55,002 bases of DNA from Catenaria anguillulae PL171 (Eukaryota; Blastocladiomycota; Blastocladiomycetes; Blastocladiales; Catenariaceae): the NCBI GenBank assembly GCA_002102555.1, contig MCFL01000161.1:1-55002 (forward strand), in the 5' to 3' direction. This document shows, in pieces, positions 1 through 11,538 of the stretch. The notes beneath the pieces were generated by a model. The model worked only from the letters and a program-made list of their open reading frames with translations, ran no database searches and was not told where the DNA came from. A program made the position numbers and the translations under genes. How positions within the stretch are numbered: position 1 is the first letter of the stretch; the number at the start of each line of letters is the position of its first letter.

Positions 1-74
1 CTCGATGTATTGCTTGGAGTTAAAGAATTACAATCATTGATTTGGCTTTGCTTTGGTCTCCACCTGAGCCAATG

Positions 75-600
75 TTGTTGATCGTCGAGAGCACCGCAGA
101 GCACACAATTTGGGGACGGCACCTGCTCTGGCCAATACTTGTGGAGTTGAGCGCGAGTTGGCAGGCGACTCGTCAAAACCTTGACGCGGAATGTGACTGA
201 TGCGTCGTCGGCAAACGACGCGGACATGGCTGATGCCTTGCGACCATTGCGAATGGCCCTGTCAAACACCATCAGGTCAGGCTGCCCAACCAACTTGAGC
301 ATATGCGAGTACAAATTGATGCGGGATTGTATCTGTGCTTGACACAGAATTGCGCGGCCCACCTGCGCATACACCAGCTCATGGCCTACCTGCACCAGCG
401 CGCCGATGTCAATTGCGTCCAGAAACCGTGGCGAAAAGGCGTACACCTCATGGCAATTCGCACCACAACGGGCAAGCTTGTCAGCCTTCTCGTTCCCTGC
501 ATTCCCATCATGGCCCTTGACCTTCACAAGATCCAGCACGAGCTTCTTTTCCTTGACCAGTGCATGAAGGACAAGTAACAAGTCGTGCAGCGGCGACGGG
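75..600 (-). mobile_element. LINE retrotransposon fragment: RNase H end plus C-terminal zinc-knuckle region
   Basis: Read on the minus strand, this stretch encodes the end of a retrotransposon RNase H domain (motif VKVKGHDGNAGNEKADKLA, typical of the last RNase H helix and its catalytic histidine/aspartate region). It continues without a stop into a C-terminal domain with VTFRVKVLTSRLPTRAQLHK and then CVLCGALDDQQHW, the first part of a C-x2-C...H...C knuckle seen after the RNase H of I/Tad-like LINEs. Similarity ends near base 75, inside the knuckle, so the 3' end is missing; the 5' side ends around base 600, so reverse transcriptase and endonuclease are absent. The same domains recur in the opposite direction just to the right. 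It is a dead fragment. The family assignment is by motif only. Confidence 0.75.
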
Positions 601-619
601 TGACGTGGCCCAATCGCCT

Positions 620-1851
620 TGGCATTGGGCAGGCCCAGAAACATGGGAACAACCTACCATAGTCAAGGTCAAAGGCCACTCAGGGGACCGCAACAACAAC
701 AAGGCTGATCACCTTGCGTCGTGTGGGACATCTGCGCCTCAGGCGTGCAGGTTTAGCAAGGAATTTCTCGCAGAGATTGACTTTGGCGCGCTGTTGCAGC
801 TTGGGCACTTGCCAGTGTACACTAGCCTCGGCAAGGCGCTCCAGGCAGCATCTTGAGCAGAAGCAAGGGTGCAGCTCGCAAGCCATGTGTACAAGCTTGT
901 CCCAGAACCCGACATGCTCATATTTGCAATGGCCATTCGCAGTGGCCGCAAGCCCGCCGCGCGTGTCACATCATTCTCCCTTGACTCTTTGGTCACTTTC
1001 CGCGTCAAGGTGCTCACGGGGCGGCTCCCAACGCTTGCCCAATTGCACATGTACTGGCCAGATTGCGCCCCGTCACCGCTCTGCACACTGTGTGGCTCTT
1101 TGGATGACCAGCAGCATTGGGTGGTGTGTCCAAGGCTGGCTGACGAGCGGTGGGAGCTTGGCATGGCGGCCCACGAATGTGTTGAGCAACTTTTGCCAGG
1201 CGCTGACACGACTCTCGCCGTCCAGGCAAGAAGTGTGCTTGCCCACTTGTTGCACCCAAGTCGCCTGCGCGCAACAGCGGCGTGCGTAGTAGACTTGGTA
1301 CTACGCAGGTGGTTCCCCGGACTTGCATCCCAGCTCCCGTGGATTGTGGCAAGTGTTTTGTTGCTCGTCTGGTGCACGGTGTGGAAGCCGCGGTGTGAGA
1401 AGGTTGGTGATTGCTCCACCAGGCCAAGACAACCGAGGCGAGACCAATTGCCTCTGCCAAGTATGCACGACCAAAGGTCAACAACAACATCAAGTAGCGG
1501 CGTCTGTGTCTGCAGCTCAAATTGCATGCCACTTCATGCACGAGTTGGCTATTGGTGCTCCACCCCTCCTTGGTGCTGCCCAAGACGACATCAGGCCGCT
1601 TCCTTGGGCGTTCTGGCATCACCTTGGTGCCATGCCAGGTCTGGCACAACCGCTTTTCCGACTCCGCCCATCGGCAAAGCGTTTTGTAAATCGTGTCGCG
1701 GTGCGCAGCTTGTCCATGCCTCACACGACTGTTGTTCCTGTCCTCTCCCTGCCCCAAACCTAGCCCCCTGACAGTCACCCTGCCTGCCTCACCCCCTCTT
1801 GTGAACTTCCATTGGAAAACGGAAACCACCTGGAAAGGGAAAAAAAAAAAA
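620..1851 (+). mobile_element. LINE retrotransposon 3' fragment with poly(A) tail
   Basis: The plus strand encodes IVKVKGHSGDRNNNKADHLA (RNase H end), a stop near 856, then the same C-terminal domain as the minus-strand fragment to its left, including VTFRVKVLTGRLPTLAQLH and a complete knuckle CTLCGSLDDQQHWVVC. The two fragments are clearly homologous but differ at many residues, so they come from separate insertions. The coding signal fades after about 1400, and a run of 12 A at 1840-1851 is a plausible 3' tail. The element is 5'-truncated, as is usual for LINE insertions, and carries at least one internal stop. No target-site duplication was identified. Confidence 0.72.
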
Positions 1852-1889
1852 CGAACTGATTGGATGTCTCACATGGACTGCTTGTTTCC

Positions 1890-2110
1890 AGGCCAAGTGG
1901 TTTTGGCACAGTGGTAACACTCCCGCCTTGCAAGGCGAAGGTTGTGGGTTCGAATCCCACCCAAGTCGCTTGGTCCTCCCAAGACAAGCATCGCATGGCC
2001 CTCCTGTGGTCATGCCTATGTCAAAGCACAAGACATCCCAAGTTCCCTTCCCATCTTCCAAGCAATTGTGTCGTGTGTGGTTGTGTGCTTGAATGTCATT
2101 AGAAGTGTAA
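1890..2110 (+). repeat. tRNA-derived SINE-like repeat, copy 1
   Basis: The head contains an A-box-like TGGCACAGTGG followed by a perfect B box GGTTCGAATCC at tRNA-like spacing, and a TTGCAA anticodon-loop-like sequence. The acceptor arms do not pair and the anticodon loop is not 7 nt, so this is not a working tRNA gene. The roughly 150 bp downstream body matches a second unit at 2512-2760 in interrupted blocks (TCCCAAGT..CCC..TCCAAG..and GTGTGGTTGT). Head plus shared unrelated body is the SINE architecture. It lies just 3' of the LINE poly(A) tail. Confidence 0.6.
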
Positions 2111-2511
2111 TTGTCTGAGGTTAAATTTTTTTAAAAAAAGGAGTGCTTGTTTCCCCCACTCCCCTGCATCGATTGTCATACGCCCATGCCTTGACCCCCC
2201 CCCACCCGCACTCTTGATGCTGCCTCCTTTGCCCTCACCATGATTACTTGCTCTTACCACCATTGGCTTACATACTCTTCCTCTCCCCCTCCCCCCCCCC
2301 CACTGTTGCCAACCGCTCCTTCCATTGTGTTGTGTGCCTGTTGCTGCCTCTGGCAGGTGTATTCTGAGTGTCTGTTTGAATTATCACCCCTTTCCCTTCC
2401 TCTTTGGGTGTTCAGATCTGATATGATTTCATAAATACATGCAACGTGGTTAACCAAAAAAAAACATTTGTGGGGTGCCACACCAAGTTCCCACCACTCA
2501 CCAATGGCAGC

Positions 2512-2760
2512 CTTCTGCCAGTGGTTTTGGCATGGTGGCAACACTGCTGCCTGGCAAGGCAAAGGTTGTGGGTTTGAACCCTGCCCAGGTCGTCTGGTCC
2601 TGCGCCTACATTGCCTGTATTCTTGCTTTGTCTGCCCACTGTGGCAGTTATACATGACAAATCTGTCGTCAGCCAAGCATGTGTATCCCCAAGTGCCCAG
2701 TCCAAGGACTTGTGTGGTTGTAGTTGTGTGGGATTGTGTCTTTGTGTAGAGACGTCAAAT
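2512..2760 (+). repeat. tRNA-derived SINE-like repeat, copy 2
   Basis: Same organisation as the unit at 1890: AGTGGTTTTGGCATGGTGG as A-box region, GGTTTGAACCC as a slightly mutated B box, then a body sharing interrupted blocks with copy 1. The two heads agree at most positions over about 80 bp, while the bodies are more diverged and carry indels. The B box has drifted from the RNA polymerase III consensus, so this copy is probably older or inactive. A run of nine A (about 2456-2464) precedes it. Bases 2111-2511 between the copies hold T-rich and C-rich low-complexity sequence and no recognisable gene. Confidence 0.57.
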
Positions 2761-2908
2761 TACTGTACATTGGTGCTTGTATGTATTTTTTATTCAATGC
2801 CAATGGTGGCCTTCTCCGTTGTTCAATGCCACCCTTACAAAATGCTGATGGAAATGGACAAAGCAACATTCCCAGCTCCAATGCGATTGAATCAAACACA
2901 AGATCACT

Positions 2909-3400
2909 TTGCCCTTGTTTTGCACAGGACCTTACAATGGTGGCGGACCTTACAGAACAGCCATTGCACATAAACTTGCAGGAACAACCATCCAAACTGT
3001 GCTGTGGAAGGAGCGTTGCAAGCTCGTTGGACCTATCGAGCGACACACGCCAGAAGACCTGCCTGCGGCCCAACAGCCCTGTCAATGTCCCCACTGTCGG
3101 GAGGCGCGCACCCCGGTGACCCAGCGGCCGACCACGGACCTTGCGCTTGTTGCCGCACATTACGTCTATGAGTGTCGCGCTGGCTGCCCACCCCTTGTTG
3201 GCTCCTCAGCCGCCTCGCATGCGCCGGTTTCCTTTGGCGAATGGCGGTTCCACGGCACCTTCCCAGGGCTCTCAACCCCCAGATTCGGGTTTGGACATTC
3301 ACGGCAACGCTTTGCTACCTGTGTCGGGGTACAGTCAGGTACACATTCTGTTTTTATTCCCTTGCTTTCTCCAACTGCTGCCTCTGCGCTTATGGCGTAA
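2909..3400 (+). other. Coding-like stretch with CPHC motif, unrecognised
   Basis: An uninterrupted 163-codon frame with a non-random composition: it carries an HKLAGTTIQTVLWKERCKLVG segment, then CQCPHCREARTP and a later YECRAGCPP, so cysteines pair up as in a small zinc-binding module. It sits inside the repeat-rich left end between SINE-like and simple repeats, so a decayed transposable-element fragment is as likely as a gene. A short stretch (ACATAAACTTGCAGGA) recurs at 3773 with small changes. I do not recognise the family. Bases 3401-4178 to its right contain a (TC)n run, A-rich tracts and no other coding signal. Confidence 0.25.
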
Positions 3401-3584
3401 TCTTCCCTTGTCCTCGTCTGCTCGCTGTTGTCTTGACGCTGTTTCCCTTTGTTTGTCTTTGAACTTTCCTGACTTTCTGTTTCATGGTGTGTATTCTTTG
3501 CATCTGTGATGTGGTTGACCGTTGACCTTGGGTCCTGTTGCTTTCCCTCTGCTTGCTTCCTCTTCTTCTTCTCCTTTTCTTTCT

Positions 3585-3607
3585 CACTCTCTCTCTCTCT
3601 CTCTCTT
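3585..3607. repeat. (TC)n microsatellite
   Basis: A short run of alternating C and T (CTCTCTCTCTCTCTCTCTC) within a pyrimidine-rich stretch. It lies in non-coding sequence of the repeat-rich left end. Confidence 0.9.
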
Positions 3608-4068
3608 GTCCCCATGGCCAAGTGCCCCTACCGCCAATTGCTTGCCGTCCTTGCTTGCTTTTGTCATTCATTGAGTGTTTGAATCCGTGACCTCCCTGCT
3701 CCTGTCTTCTTTCAGGGCTTCTGTGTTGGTTTTTCAGCTTCAATACATGTGGTAGTGACGGAAAAAAAAAAACATAAAACTTGCAGGACCTTACAACAAA
3801 AAAAACAGAGCACCAAGATTTTTCAAAAAACTCCCCACTTGCACACAAGTGACCTTATGGAGGACATTATGGTATTTTATGTACCATTCTGACACTGTGC
3901 TGCTGACATCTTGGAACAATCTGTGTGTACAGTTACTGACATGTCAGCAGTGGCAGTTCCACAACTCTCCTCCACACTGATAATGGCTAGAAGCTGAGCT
4001 TTTGGGACAGACCCCCTCAAGGGCGTGAGGCGAACGGCGAACAAGCCCATTTAATAAATAGTCATTGG

Positions 4069-4103
<35 letters not shown>
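4069..4103. repeat. Poly(A) tract of 35 bases
   Basis: An uninterrupted A run about 75 bp upstream of the tRNA-Ala gene. It could be the tail of a retroelement that inserted next to the tRNA gene, but the sequence before it is too short and featureless to name the element. Confidence 0.9.
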
Positions 4104-4104
<1 letters not shown>

Positions 4105-4178
4105 AAGCCTCAACCTCTTGACATTTTCCTTCAGTCAAGGCGGCCGGTCCAAAAGCAATGACGGAATTCGCTGCTTAA

Positions 4179-4250
4179 GGGGCTTTAACTCAGTGGTAGA
4201 GTGCTCGCTTTGCATGCGAGAAGCCGCGGGTTCGAACCCCGCAAGCTCCA
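4179..4250 (+). tRNA. tRNA-Ala (anticodon TGC)
   Basis: The 72-nt sequence folds into a full cloverleaf: acceptor GGGGCTT/AAGCTCC with discriminator A, D arm ACTC/GAGT, anticodon stem CTCGC/GCGAG with loop TTTGCAT (anticodon TGC), variable loop AAGCC and T arm GCGGG/CCCGC with loop TTCGAAC. The third acceptor pair is G-U, the classic identity element of alanine tRNAs. There is no intron. Eight T follow at 4256, a standard RNA polymerase III stop. Internal A box and B box are intact, so it should be functional. Confidence 0.96.
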
Positions 4251-4255
4251 TGACA

Positions 4256-4263
4256 TTTTTTTT
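4256..4263 (+). terminator. RNA polymerase III terminator of tRNA-Ala
   Basis: A run of eight T begins 6 bp after the discriminator base of tRNA-Ala, the usual position and form of a Pol III stop signal. Confidence 0.85.
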
Positions 4264-4523
4264 AGTTCCTCCTTAGCTCCCATTCCTTGCAAGTGTTTCG
4301 TATCCGCTGTAATCATGTCTCAACGATCAGAAGAAGTTTGCCTGTAAGCGAGCAGTCCACGATCATGAGGTTGGCGCAAAGAGTCTGGCGCAACATATGT
4401 ATATGGATTGAGTACAAAGGTAAAGGGAAAACTATATAAGGATATGTACATATTTCAGAGAGGAAGTAAAAGCGTTTCAGCTGACCATACAGCAGCAAGC
4501 ACGAATGGAGATGATATTGGTGC

Positions 4524-7500
4524 TCACTTGCGGGATTCAGAAAACAGCACATCCATAGCCATGAAGTCAGGATCCACATCTTGGCTGAGGCCAGCCGAAT
4601 CAGTGTCGCCAGTGAAGGCAAAATAGTCTTGGTTTTGGGATGGGTTTGTAATCCATTGGTCAAGGTCGATGCTCATGTCCAAGGCGGTTGAGGACCCAGT
4701 TGCATGATGAGATGTCCCTTGACTTGGAAGTTGTGAGCTTGGTTTCGGTCGAGCAGCAGTTGTGGCAGTGCCAGAGATGCGACGAGAACGACCAAGTGAG
4801 CCGCGCCGGGAGGAGTGCAAGCCTTTTCAGGGGCTGGCGGTTGGGGTTCTTCTGTACGGTCGAGTATGTCGATGGAATCGGCGGCAGAGAAGCGGCAAGC
4901 AAGGTGCTCACATTTGTTGGCCTTTGAATGCTCGATGGGGATCGGCGGGATTGGTTGACCGCAGGTCGTGGGCACGAAAGGCAGAAAAGGCGTGTGAGGT
5001 TGTTGACACTTTTCGAGCCCGCGCTTCACGCCTGTGTGGGGAACGCAACCTTCTCCGCTGGTGATGCTGTTGACCTCGGCACAGCCATCAAATCGTCGTC
5101 ATCTGAACTGGCAAACAAATCAGCGTCCACGATTTGATCGAGACCCAACATGGCAGGCGTCGTTGGCGTGTGCGGCGCACCATCCGGTCGCTTGAATGTA
5201 AAAGGAGACGTGGCCATGTCATTCGCAATGACAGTGAGCGGGTTGACCACAATGGGTGCAAGGTTGCCTGTTGGTCGACGTTGTCGCTTGGCCGGCGGCT
5301 CGTCAGTCCGTACATGTGAAGACGTAAGGAGTGCTTTTCGAGGCGGCGGCGATTCCGCTTCAAACGTTGTCGGGAGATGGTCCTCTCGAGGGCGCTTGGC
5401 AGGCGGTGCAAGAAAGCCCAGCCCAAAGTCCTTGAGGCTAATTTTGCGTGTGCGGGACACAACAGCATGTTGGGATGCAGATTGATTGTAGCCGTCTGGA
5501 TTTGAAAATCAGCGATGCGACAGAGTGAGAAACAAACCGAGACCATGTCATGTGCAACCCAAGCTCAAGGAAGCGTTTGGCCAAAAGACAAAACAGATTC
5601 GAACCTTTGTATAGCGACGGCGACGATCCGGCAACAACACCTTGGACAAAGCTGGGGTATTGCGCGTGCGAAAACTCGGTCGCTGGGTCGACAGCAAGGC
5701 ATCAAAATCCATTTCGACAACCCCACCAGAAACCTCGTCATCTACTTGCACTTGGCCGTCGCCACGGATTGATCCCTATCCTCTCGCTGGTTGGCGGTGC
5801 TGGATGGTAAACTACCATCCGGTTGGTACTCGGTAATCGAAACGTCGGTTCTGCCATTGAAACTAAACAAGGCCTCCTCATTCCGCGAATCGACTTTGCG
5901 GTTCTTTTCAAAGAACGTTCGAGCTCGTCCTCGGTCGCTTCGGCATCCGAGATACCTTGAACACTGAAGGAAACTCCTGCGCTGGAATGTTGCCGGACGG
6001 ACTGCTGAGACAGGTCCAAGGTTTCCTCATCCGTCCCATCCAAAGTACTGTCGTCTCCCGACGAAACGGTCATGTCGCTGTCACTATTTCTGCCATCGTC
6101 CCCCGAAGACGAATCCGTGGACGACAAGAGCGCGAGTGCAGCGGCCGCGAGGCCCGCAAAAGTGGACACATTGGCTCGAACCGCATCCTCCTCGTCCATC
6201 GGCTCGTGTGGGCCGGTCGGGTGAGCTGAAAGAACGCCAAGGACCTCGGATGAAAACTCGGCGTCGTCGTCGGATAGCGTGCTGTCGCCGGATGAAACTG
6301 TACCGTCTGAAAGACCCAAGGATGGCGCACGGCCGAATCGAGAGGACGAAAACTGATGTGCGGGTCTGGGAACATGAACAATGACTTCCTCCTCGTCACT
6401 CTCGGTTTCGTCTGGTGGACGAGCAGCTGGGAGTCGTGGAGGTGAAGGGAGAGGTTGCGGGCTCAGCGCAGGAGGTCGTCCAATACGCTTGCGTGGGGCC
6501 GCTGGGGGTGACATAATCGTTGAAGGAGCCATTGGGCGTAGGGGTGGCGGAGATTTGACAGGTAGAGCGGAACGCTTCTTTGACGGCGCGTTGCGGGTCA
6601 GAGCAGGCGATGACAAGGCTTGTTGAACTCGAGACACATGTCGTGACTTGATGCGGCTCGATGACGCAATAGCGGAACCATTCGGTCGGGAGGGAACAAG
6701 TGGCGGGCTAGCAGATGACGACGGCAGGGCTGGGAGAGGGGGTTTGGGATTCCCATTTGAACGAGCTGATTTCGGGGGTGGCAACGGGAGCAGATCGGCA
6801 CTTGCGGATGGTTTTGGTTTGCATGTGCAAATGGTATCACAGACAACGCACATATCGTCGTCCAACCCTTCGTCATCCTCGTCATCCTCGTCATCGTCCA
6901 CCGTTGCGTCGGCATCATCCTCTGTCTCAATGTCAGTCTCGTCATCATCAACTGTGGGCGCGCGTGGATAAATGGCCACTGATTTTGTGACTGAATCGAG
7001 GCGGCCGGATACTGCGCTGCTAGCTTGTAAGGATGACAGATTGTCACGGTTTGTTGATGATGGTGTTGGAATTGGTGGATACATGGGGAACAAGCTGAGT
7101 GGTTGCGAGGTTGGTTGTGTGGATCGAGGTGGCTTGGAGACAACGGAAGCTTTGCCGGGAAAGCGAAACTGGGACGCAGAAGCGGTTTCAGTAGCCGGTA
7201 CAGAGCCGAAGGCGCCGACAGAAGCAGGAACCCGGATGGTTCCGGACTTGTTGTTGCGCGTGCTTGAGGAGCTTGCATCAGAGTCTTCAGCCAATGAAGG
7301 GAGTAGCATGGACGAAACGGCCTGTCCAAGGCGGGGTCCGAAGGAAGTTGAGGACGACTGGTGTTGGGACGTGGAATGCGCCATCAGCTTTTCAAAGTCA
7401 GATTCGGTAATGAGAGGCTCGTCGTGGACAGAAGCTGCTGAAGAGGGGGATGGCGGCATTGGCATCTTTGTTGGGCGTTTACTCAACCCGGAGTCGGAGC

Positions 7501-8680
7501 GAGATCGAGATGTGCCGATACTTGACTTGCGTGGTCGGCCCACAGGTTTGGAGCGGATAGCGAGCGAAGCCGGGTCAGGAAGTGAAGTGGACATTCCAGA
7601 ACTTGGGATTGAGATCGGCAGCTGTGGATCTGATGGCCGCACGTGAGATTGTTCGCCCTCACTCGGGTGGTCGTCTGTGAGCGGCTGCGTGGTACGTGGC
7701 TCTTTGCGGGCAACTCGTGGAGGACGTCTTGCGGTTGGTCGGGGTGTGGAGATATCGTCATGGGTTGCTACTGGAGATCCACGTGAGCGGGCGCCCGCAG
7801 CACCCCTTCCCCTGCCTCGACCACCCCCTCGTCCGCCGCGACGAGCTGATGTCGATTCCGTTGGTGGTTCCGTGTGAATAGCGACTAGCTCGAGTCCGAG
7901 AGGCGAACTGGTCGTGCTGGAATCGGAGGGAATGGGTGCAAGTGCGGGCGAGAGAGTTTTGGTGTCTTGCAACCGCAATTCGTCAGCAGCGGTGTTGTGT
8001 ACTTGTCTGGATGCGGTCGTAGGGTCGTCGGTTTCGGAATCCGAAGAAGCGGAGGAGGAGGAAGAGGACGACGACGATGACGACGAAGGCTCGGCGTCGC
8101 TCGCTGTGTCAGAGTTATCGTCGTCGGTGGTGGAAGCAGCCATGTGGGTGAAAAGCGTCTTCTTTCCAGCAGTGCGAGTGCCACGGGGCGCTTTCCCAGC
8201 GCTGGTTGACATTTCCAAGCGAGGTGCTTTCGATGAATGAGAATGACCATTGGTTGAGGAGGTACCAGGATGGGGAGCAGTGGACTTTCGTGGCGCTTTG
8301 GATGCGGAGCGGGGTGCCTGTGCAGTATGTTGCCGAGGGGCTTTGCCCTTGTTCGGTCCTTTGCCCTTGCCAGCACCGGGCAATGAAGGGCGCGACAGGA
8401 TGGCGATGAGATCCGAGTCAGACAAAGAGTCTTCCGAGTCTTCGTCGGAGCCTGACAAGGAGTTGTCGGCATGAACGTGGCCCGAAGCGTGGTGAGCAGA
8501 GGAGCAATCCGGGCAAAAGTATTCTGTGATGTTGACGGCGTCTTGCGGAGAGAGCCCAATGCAGCTGCCGTGGAACCACCCGTCGCACATGGCACACTCG
8601 ATCATGAAGGCCGTGCCATCGTACGGCTGCTGGCAGATGCACACCCGCTTGCTCTGGCCAGAGTCGGTCAAGCCGTCCAT
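4524..8680 (-). CDS. PHD-finger chromatin protein (KDM7-type PHD), multi-exon
   Basis: The product starts MDGLTDSGQSKRVCICQQPY and has a complete C4HC3 PHD finger at about residues 11-62. Features such as QPYDGTAFMIEC, CDGWFHGSCIG and YFCPDC closely match the PHD of KDM7/PHF8 demethylases, which binds H3K4me3; the aromatic-cage tyrosine and tryptophan are present. About 900 residues follow of low-complexity Ser/Pro/Arg and acidic sequence; no JmjC domain is seen. The frame breaks near 5920 and 5756, and coding-like pieces continue through 5460-5030 (...KDFGLGFLAPPAKRPRED) to a stop near 4524, so the 3' half is assigned to the same gene tentatively. Role inferred: nuclear reader of methylated histone H3. 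Bases 4264-4523 are its likely 3' untranslated region. Confidence 0.7.
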
Positions 8681-9215
8681 TGCGTAAGCTGGGGTGGCGA
8701 CGGCGGAATCGAGACGGAGAGGATGAAGCGGTGTGGATGCCGATTTTCGATACGAACCTGGAATCGAGTCTGGTTAGCTGTCAGCCGAGGGTGATGCGTC
8801 AGAAGGATGGATGGACAAATGGGCGGATTGGTAGATGGACAAGCAGATTTTGCCTGCGACCATGCGAGAGCGGGATTCTGGCGGGCTGCTCCACATACAG
8901 TTACGGCCGGTCGATTTCCGTGATGTGATGTGCTGTGATGCGACAGGCGTGTGTGTCTTGCATGGAGTAATATCATATCAACGAGGGGAGCCAAGGCAAG
9001 GCAAGCAGGCTCACACAAGTGAAGCCAGACAATGATCGGCAATCACGGCCACGTTCAGATCGGGTCTGAGTCAGTCGTCAAGCCTCATGTGGTCGCCCTC
9101 TCAAGGCAGGCTCAAGGTCACAGTCAACTAACTTGAAATGATATATGTACTGGTATGGAGCATTAAGATACACTAGGCGGAGACACATGACAAAAAAGCG
9201 TGAACGATCTGCATG
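8681..9215. other. Intergenic: promoter side of the PHD gene, 3' side of NDC1
   Basis: No convincing coding sequence on either strand. The stretch should contain the promoter and 5' leader of the PHD gene and the 3' end of the NDC1-like gene, which run in the same direction. I see no repeat or RNA gene in it. Confidence 0.6.
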
Positions 9216-11538
9216 TTACGCTACTATGATAACCAATTCGCGAACGTCCTCCCATGGATAGCAGGGTGGCACAACAACACATTCAGACCGACATGACGCG
9301 ATGCAACAAACTCGATCCTCTTCCGACAACTTTGGCGCAACCGACTCGTGAATGTACCGTTCATACCTAACAAACATGGCCGCCAGCGACGCGGCACAGA
9401 CCTCGTACACAAACACGAGGCGAACCGCAGCCACCATTTCGGGAAAAGCCCATTCATTCGCGCGAGGCAGAGCTTGCCTAGCGGTATCCCGATTCAAACT
9501 GAATGGAAATGTTGCGTCCACCTCGTCCATGTTCCAGCCAACTTTAACGGAAAGAATGTTGGCGGAAATGGCCCGCCAATCCTTGACTCGCCCGCGGACC
9601 ACAAAGTCTTGCTCAAACCGTTTCCAATTCCATTGCGGTGTTGCTCGTTGCACGTCTTGGATCGCCCGTAATACACGCAACAGGGCAGGCACAATTGTGT
9701 GGAGATCCGGGAATACAAGTCCAAACGGGTCTTGCACATATGAATGGACGACAAGACGCGAAATGGCCATGGCGCACCAGGCGGCAAGTTGAAAGTGAAC
9801 AGTCAATGCTGCAAGGCGGAAGGCAAGGAGCATGTCGTTGCAAATGGATTTGAGAGATGCCATTGCCTGCTCCAGCTGGGTGGCCGCACGCGTTTGGCGA
9901 AGGCGATGCAGGCCAAAGCCGAAGCTTTGTCCAATGACGTTGGAAAAAGGTGGGTGGCGTCGTGGGTTTGCTGGTTGCAATGACGGGTCCAACAGTGCTT
10001 GCCCCCGCAGTGGACGTTGCAGTGGACAGCGTTTGATTCGTCGGCCATGCAAATGTAGTGGGATGGGAACTGTGGGGCTGGGCTGCGAAACCACATGTGC
10101 ATTGTTCCTTCCTCCTCGGAAGAAGAGATCTGACGCGGAGCCGACAGAGCCAGAGAACGATGATGTGGACCGCGTGGAATCAAACGCCGTAGGAATGCCG
10201 AGTGGGGCATCGCCCTGTCGAAGAAGAGTAGGTTGGTGTCCTGTCTTTGGCTCTTGTTGCTTGCGGAGCGGCAGGTCAAACATAGCCACTTGCCCCGCAA
10301 AGGTGGTCAAGCACGAAACGAGCGGTGCTTGAAGGGCGGTCCAAGACTTTGCGTTTGGCTGATCGTTATACACTTGCTCGCGGCGAATCGGGTTCGCGGT
10401 CACCGAAGTTGCCAGTTCCCAGAGGGCGTGGTGCTGATGAGAAGGGGGGATACAAGATACAACGGCCAACAGTCAGCCTGGAAGGGATTTCGTGAGGACA
10501 ACTGACTGAGACGGAGTGAACGAACCCGAGTGATGGCGCCTTTGTCAGGACCAGCGGCTTGAATGAGCTCAAGGTTGGAGTGGGAAATCGGTTTGGTCTA
10601 AAAAGCATGGACCATGGTCAAGGGGAAGGTGAGTGTACAACCGTCAACAGTTGAAACAGGGGTCAAAAATGAATACACACCCAGACAATGGCATAATCAG
10701 CAAACTTGGAAGTGAGTGCAGCGAGAATTCCAGTACCGAAGACGGTCAAAAACACAATCAACAAGTGGGTAACAGGTGCTGGTGGCAACCAAAAAATGCG
10801 GAAGACGGCCCAAGCAACCAAATATGTCGACCCAGTTGAGAATGCACTGAGGAAGGCGATGTAAGACAGGGCCGAGACAAGTGACTGAGTTCGGTAAGGA
10901 TCCCCGAGGAAAAGGGTTGCCCGCCATTGCGCAAAGTCGGCAAAGGGCGGAACGGTCGTGTAAGGCCGCAGTGCCGTCGAAAGATACCGAAACAGTGCCG
11001 CAGCCAAGGAAATACGAATGATCAACGCAATCGAGGACTTTTGGACAAGATTGAGGGCAATCGGGATGATGATTGCACAGTAAGAAAAGGCGGCACACGT
11101 GGCCAATGCGCGGTGCCCAGGGGAAGCGACGAAAACCCAAGAGAGACGAGGTGGTGGGAGAGGTTGTTTTTCTGCATACGACGACGCATGTGCGGCAGTG
11201 ACGGCAAAGATTCCTGAAAAGAGCATGGTGGTGCGCAAGAAGCACAGCGGCAGCGAGAAAGTCGACTCGCCCAACATGGCAAAGGCATAGACGAGTGCAA
11301 AAGAAACGGCAAAGGTGGAGATGACAAAGGCTGCGACAAAGCGAAGCAAGCGGTAGCCTAGCTGGATGTTGAAGGAAGGAATATGCATGGCGGCAGGTGC
11401 GGGCGTGGTGGTGGTGGCGGATGTCGGTGCCTGAAGTGAAGAGGAGGACGACGCATGGCTCGTGGGCATGGCCAAGAGGGAAGGGCCGCGCAAGGACATG
11501 GTCGGGGATAAAGTTGTGGCTGTAGTTGCGGGCGGCAT
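9216..11538 (-). CDS. NDC1: NDC1-like transmembrane nucleoporin
   Basis: The first exon (from 11538) encodes a Ser/Thr/Pro-rich start, then about six hydrophobic segments between residues 60 and 290, the topology of NDC1, which anchors nuclear pore complexes (and spindle pole bodies in yeasts) in the nuclear envelope. It runs to a donor after FADYAIVW. A short exon (SNLELIQAAGPDKGAITRV) and a second intron precede HHALWELATSVTANPIRREQ, where NDC1 proteins have the start of their soluble domain (LAF.EL....RR..lF...W). The rest to 9216 is largely helical and ends in a CVVVPPCYPWEDVRELV tail. Assignment rests on topology plus the soluble-domain start; overall similarity is low, as usual for NDC1. 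It is divergent to MED14, with a 0.5-kb shared upstream region. Confidence 0.6.

Noticed and set aside
1890-1975. Functional tRNA gene with TGC-like anticodon
   Set aside because: The B box is perfect but the acceptor arms do not pair and the anticodon loop cannot be made 7 nt; the same sequence recurs with a common body at 2512, so it is better read as a SINE head.
4040-4112. Target-site duplication (ACAAGCC) around the poly(A) tract
   Set aside because: The element between the two copies would be only about 21 bp; chance match is likely.
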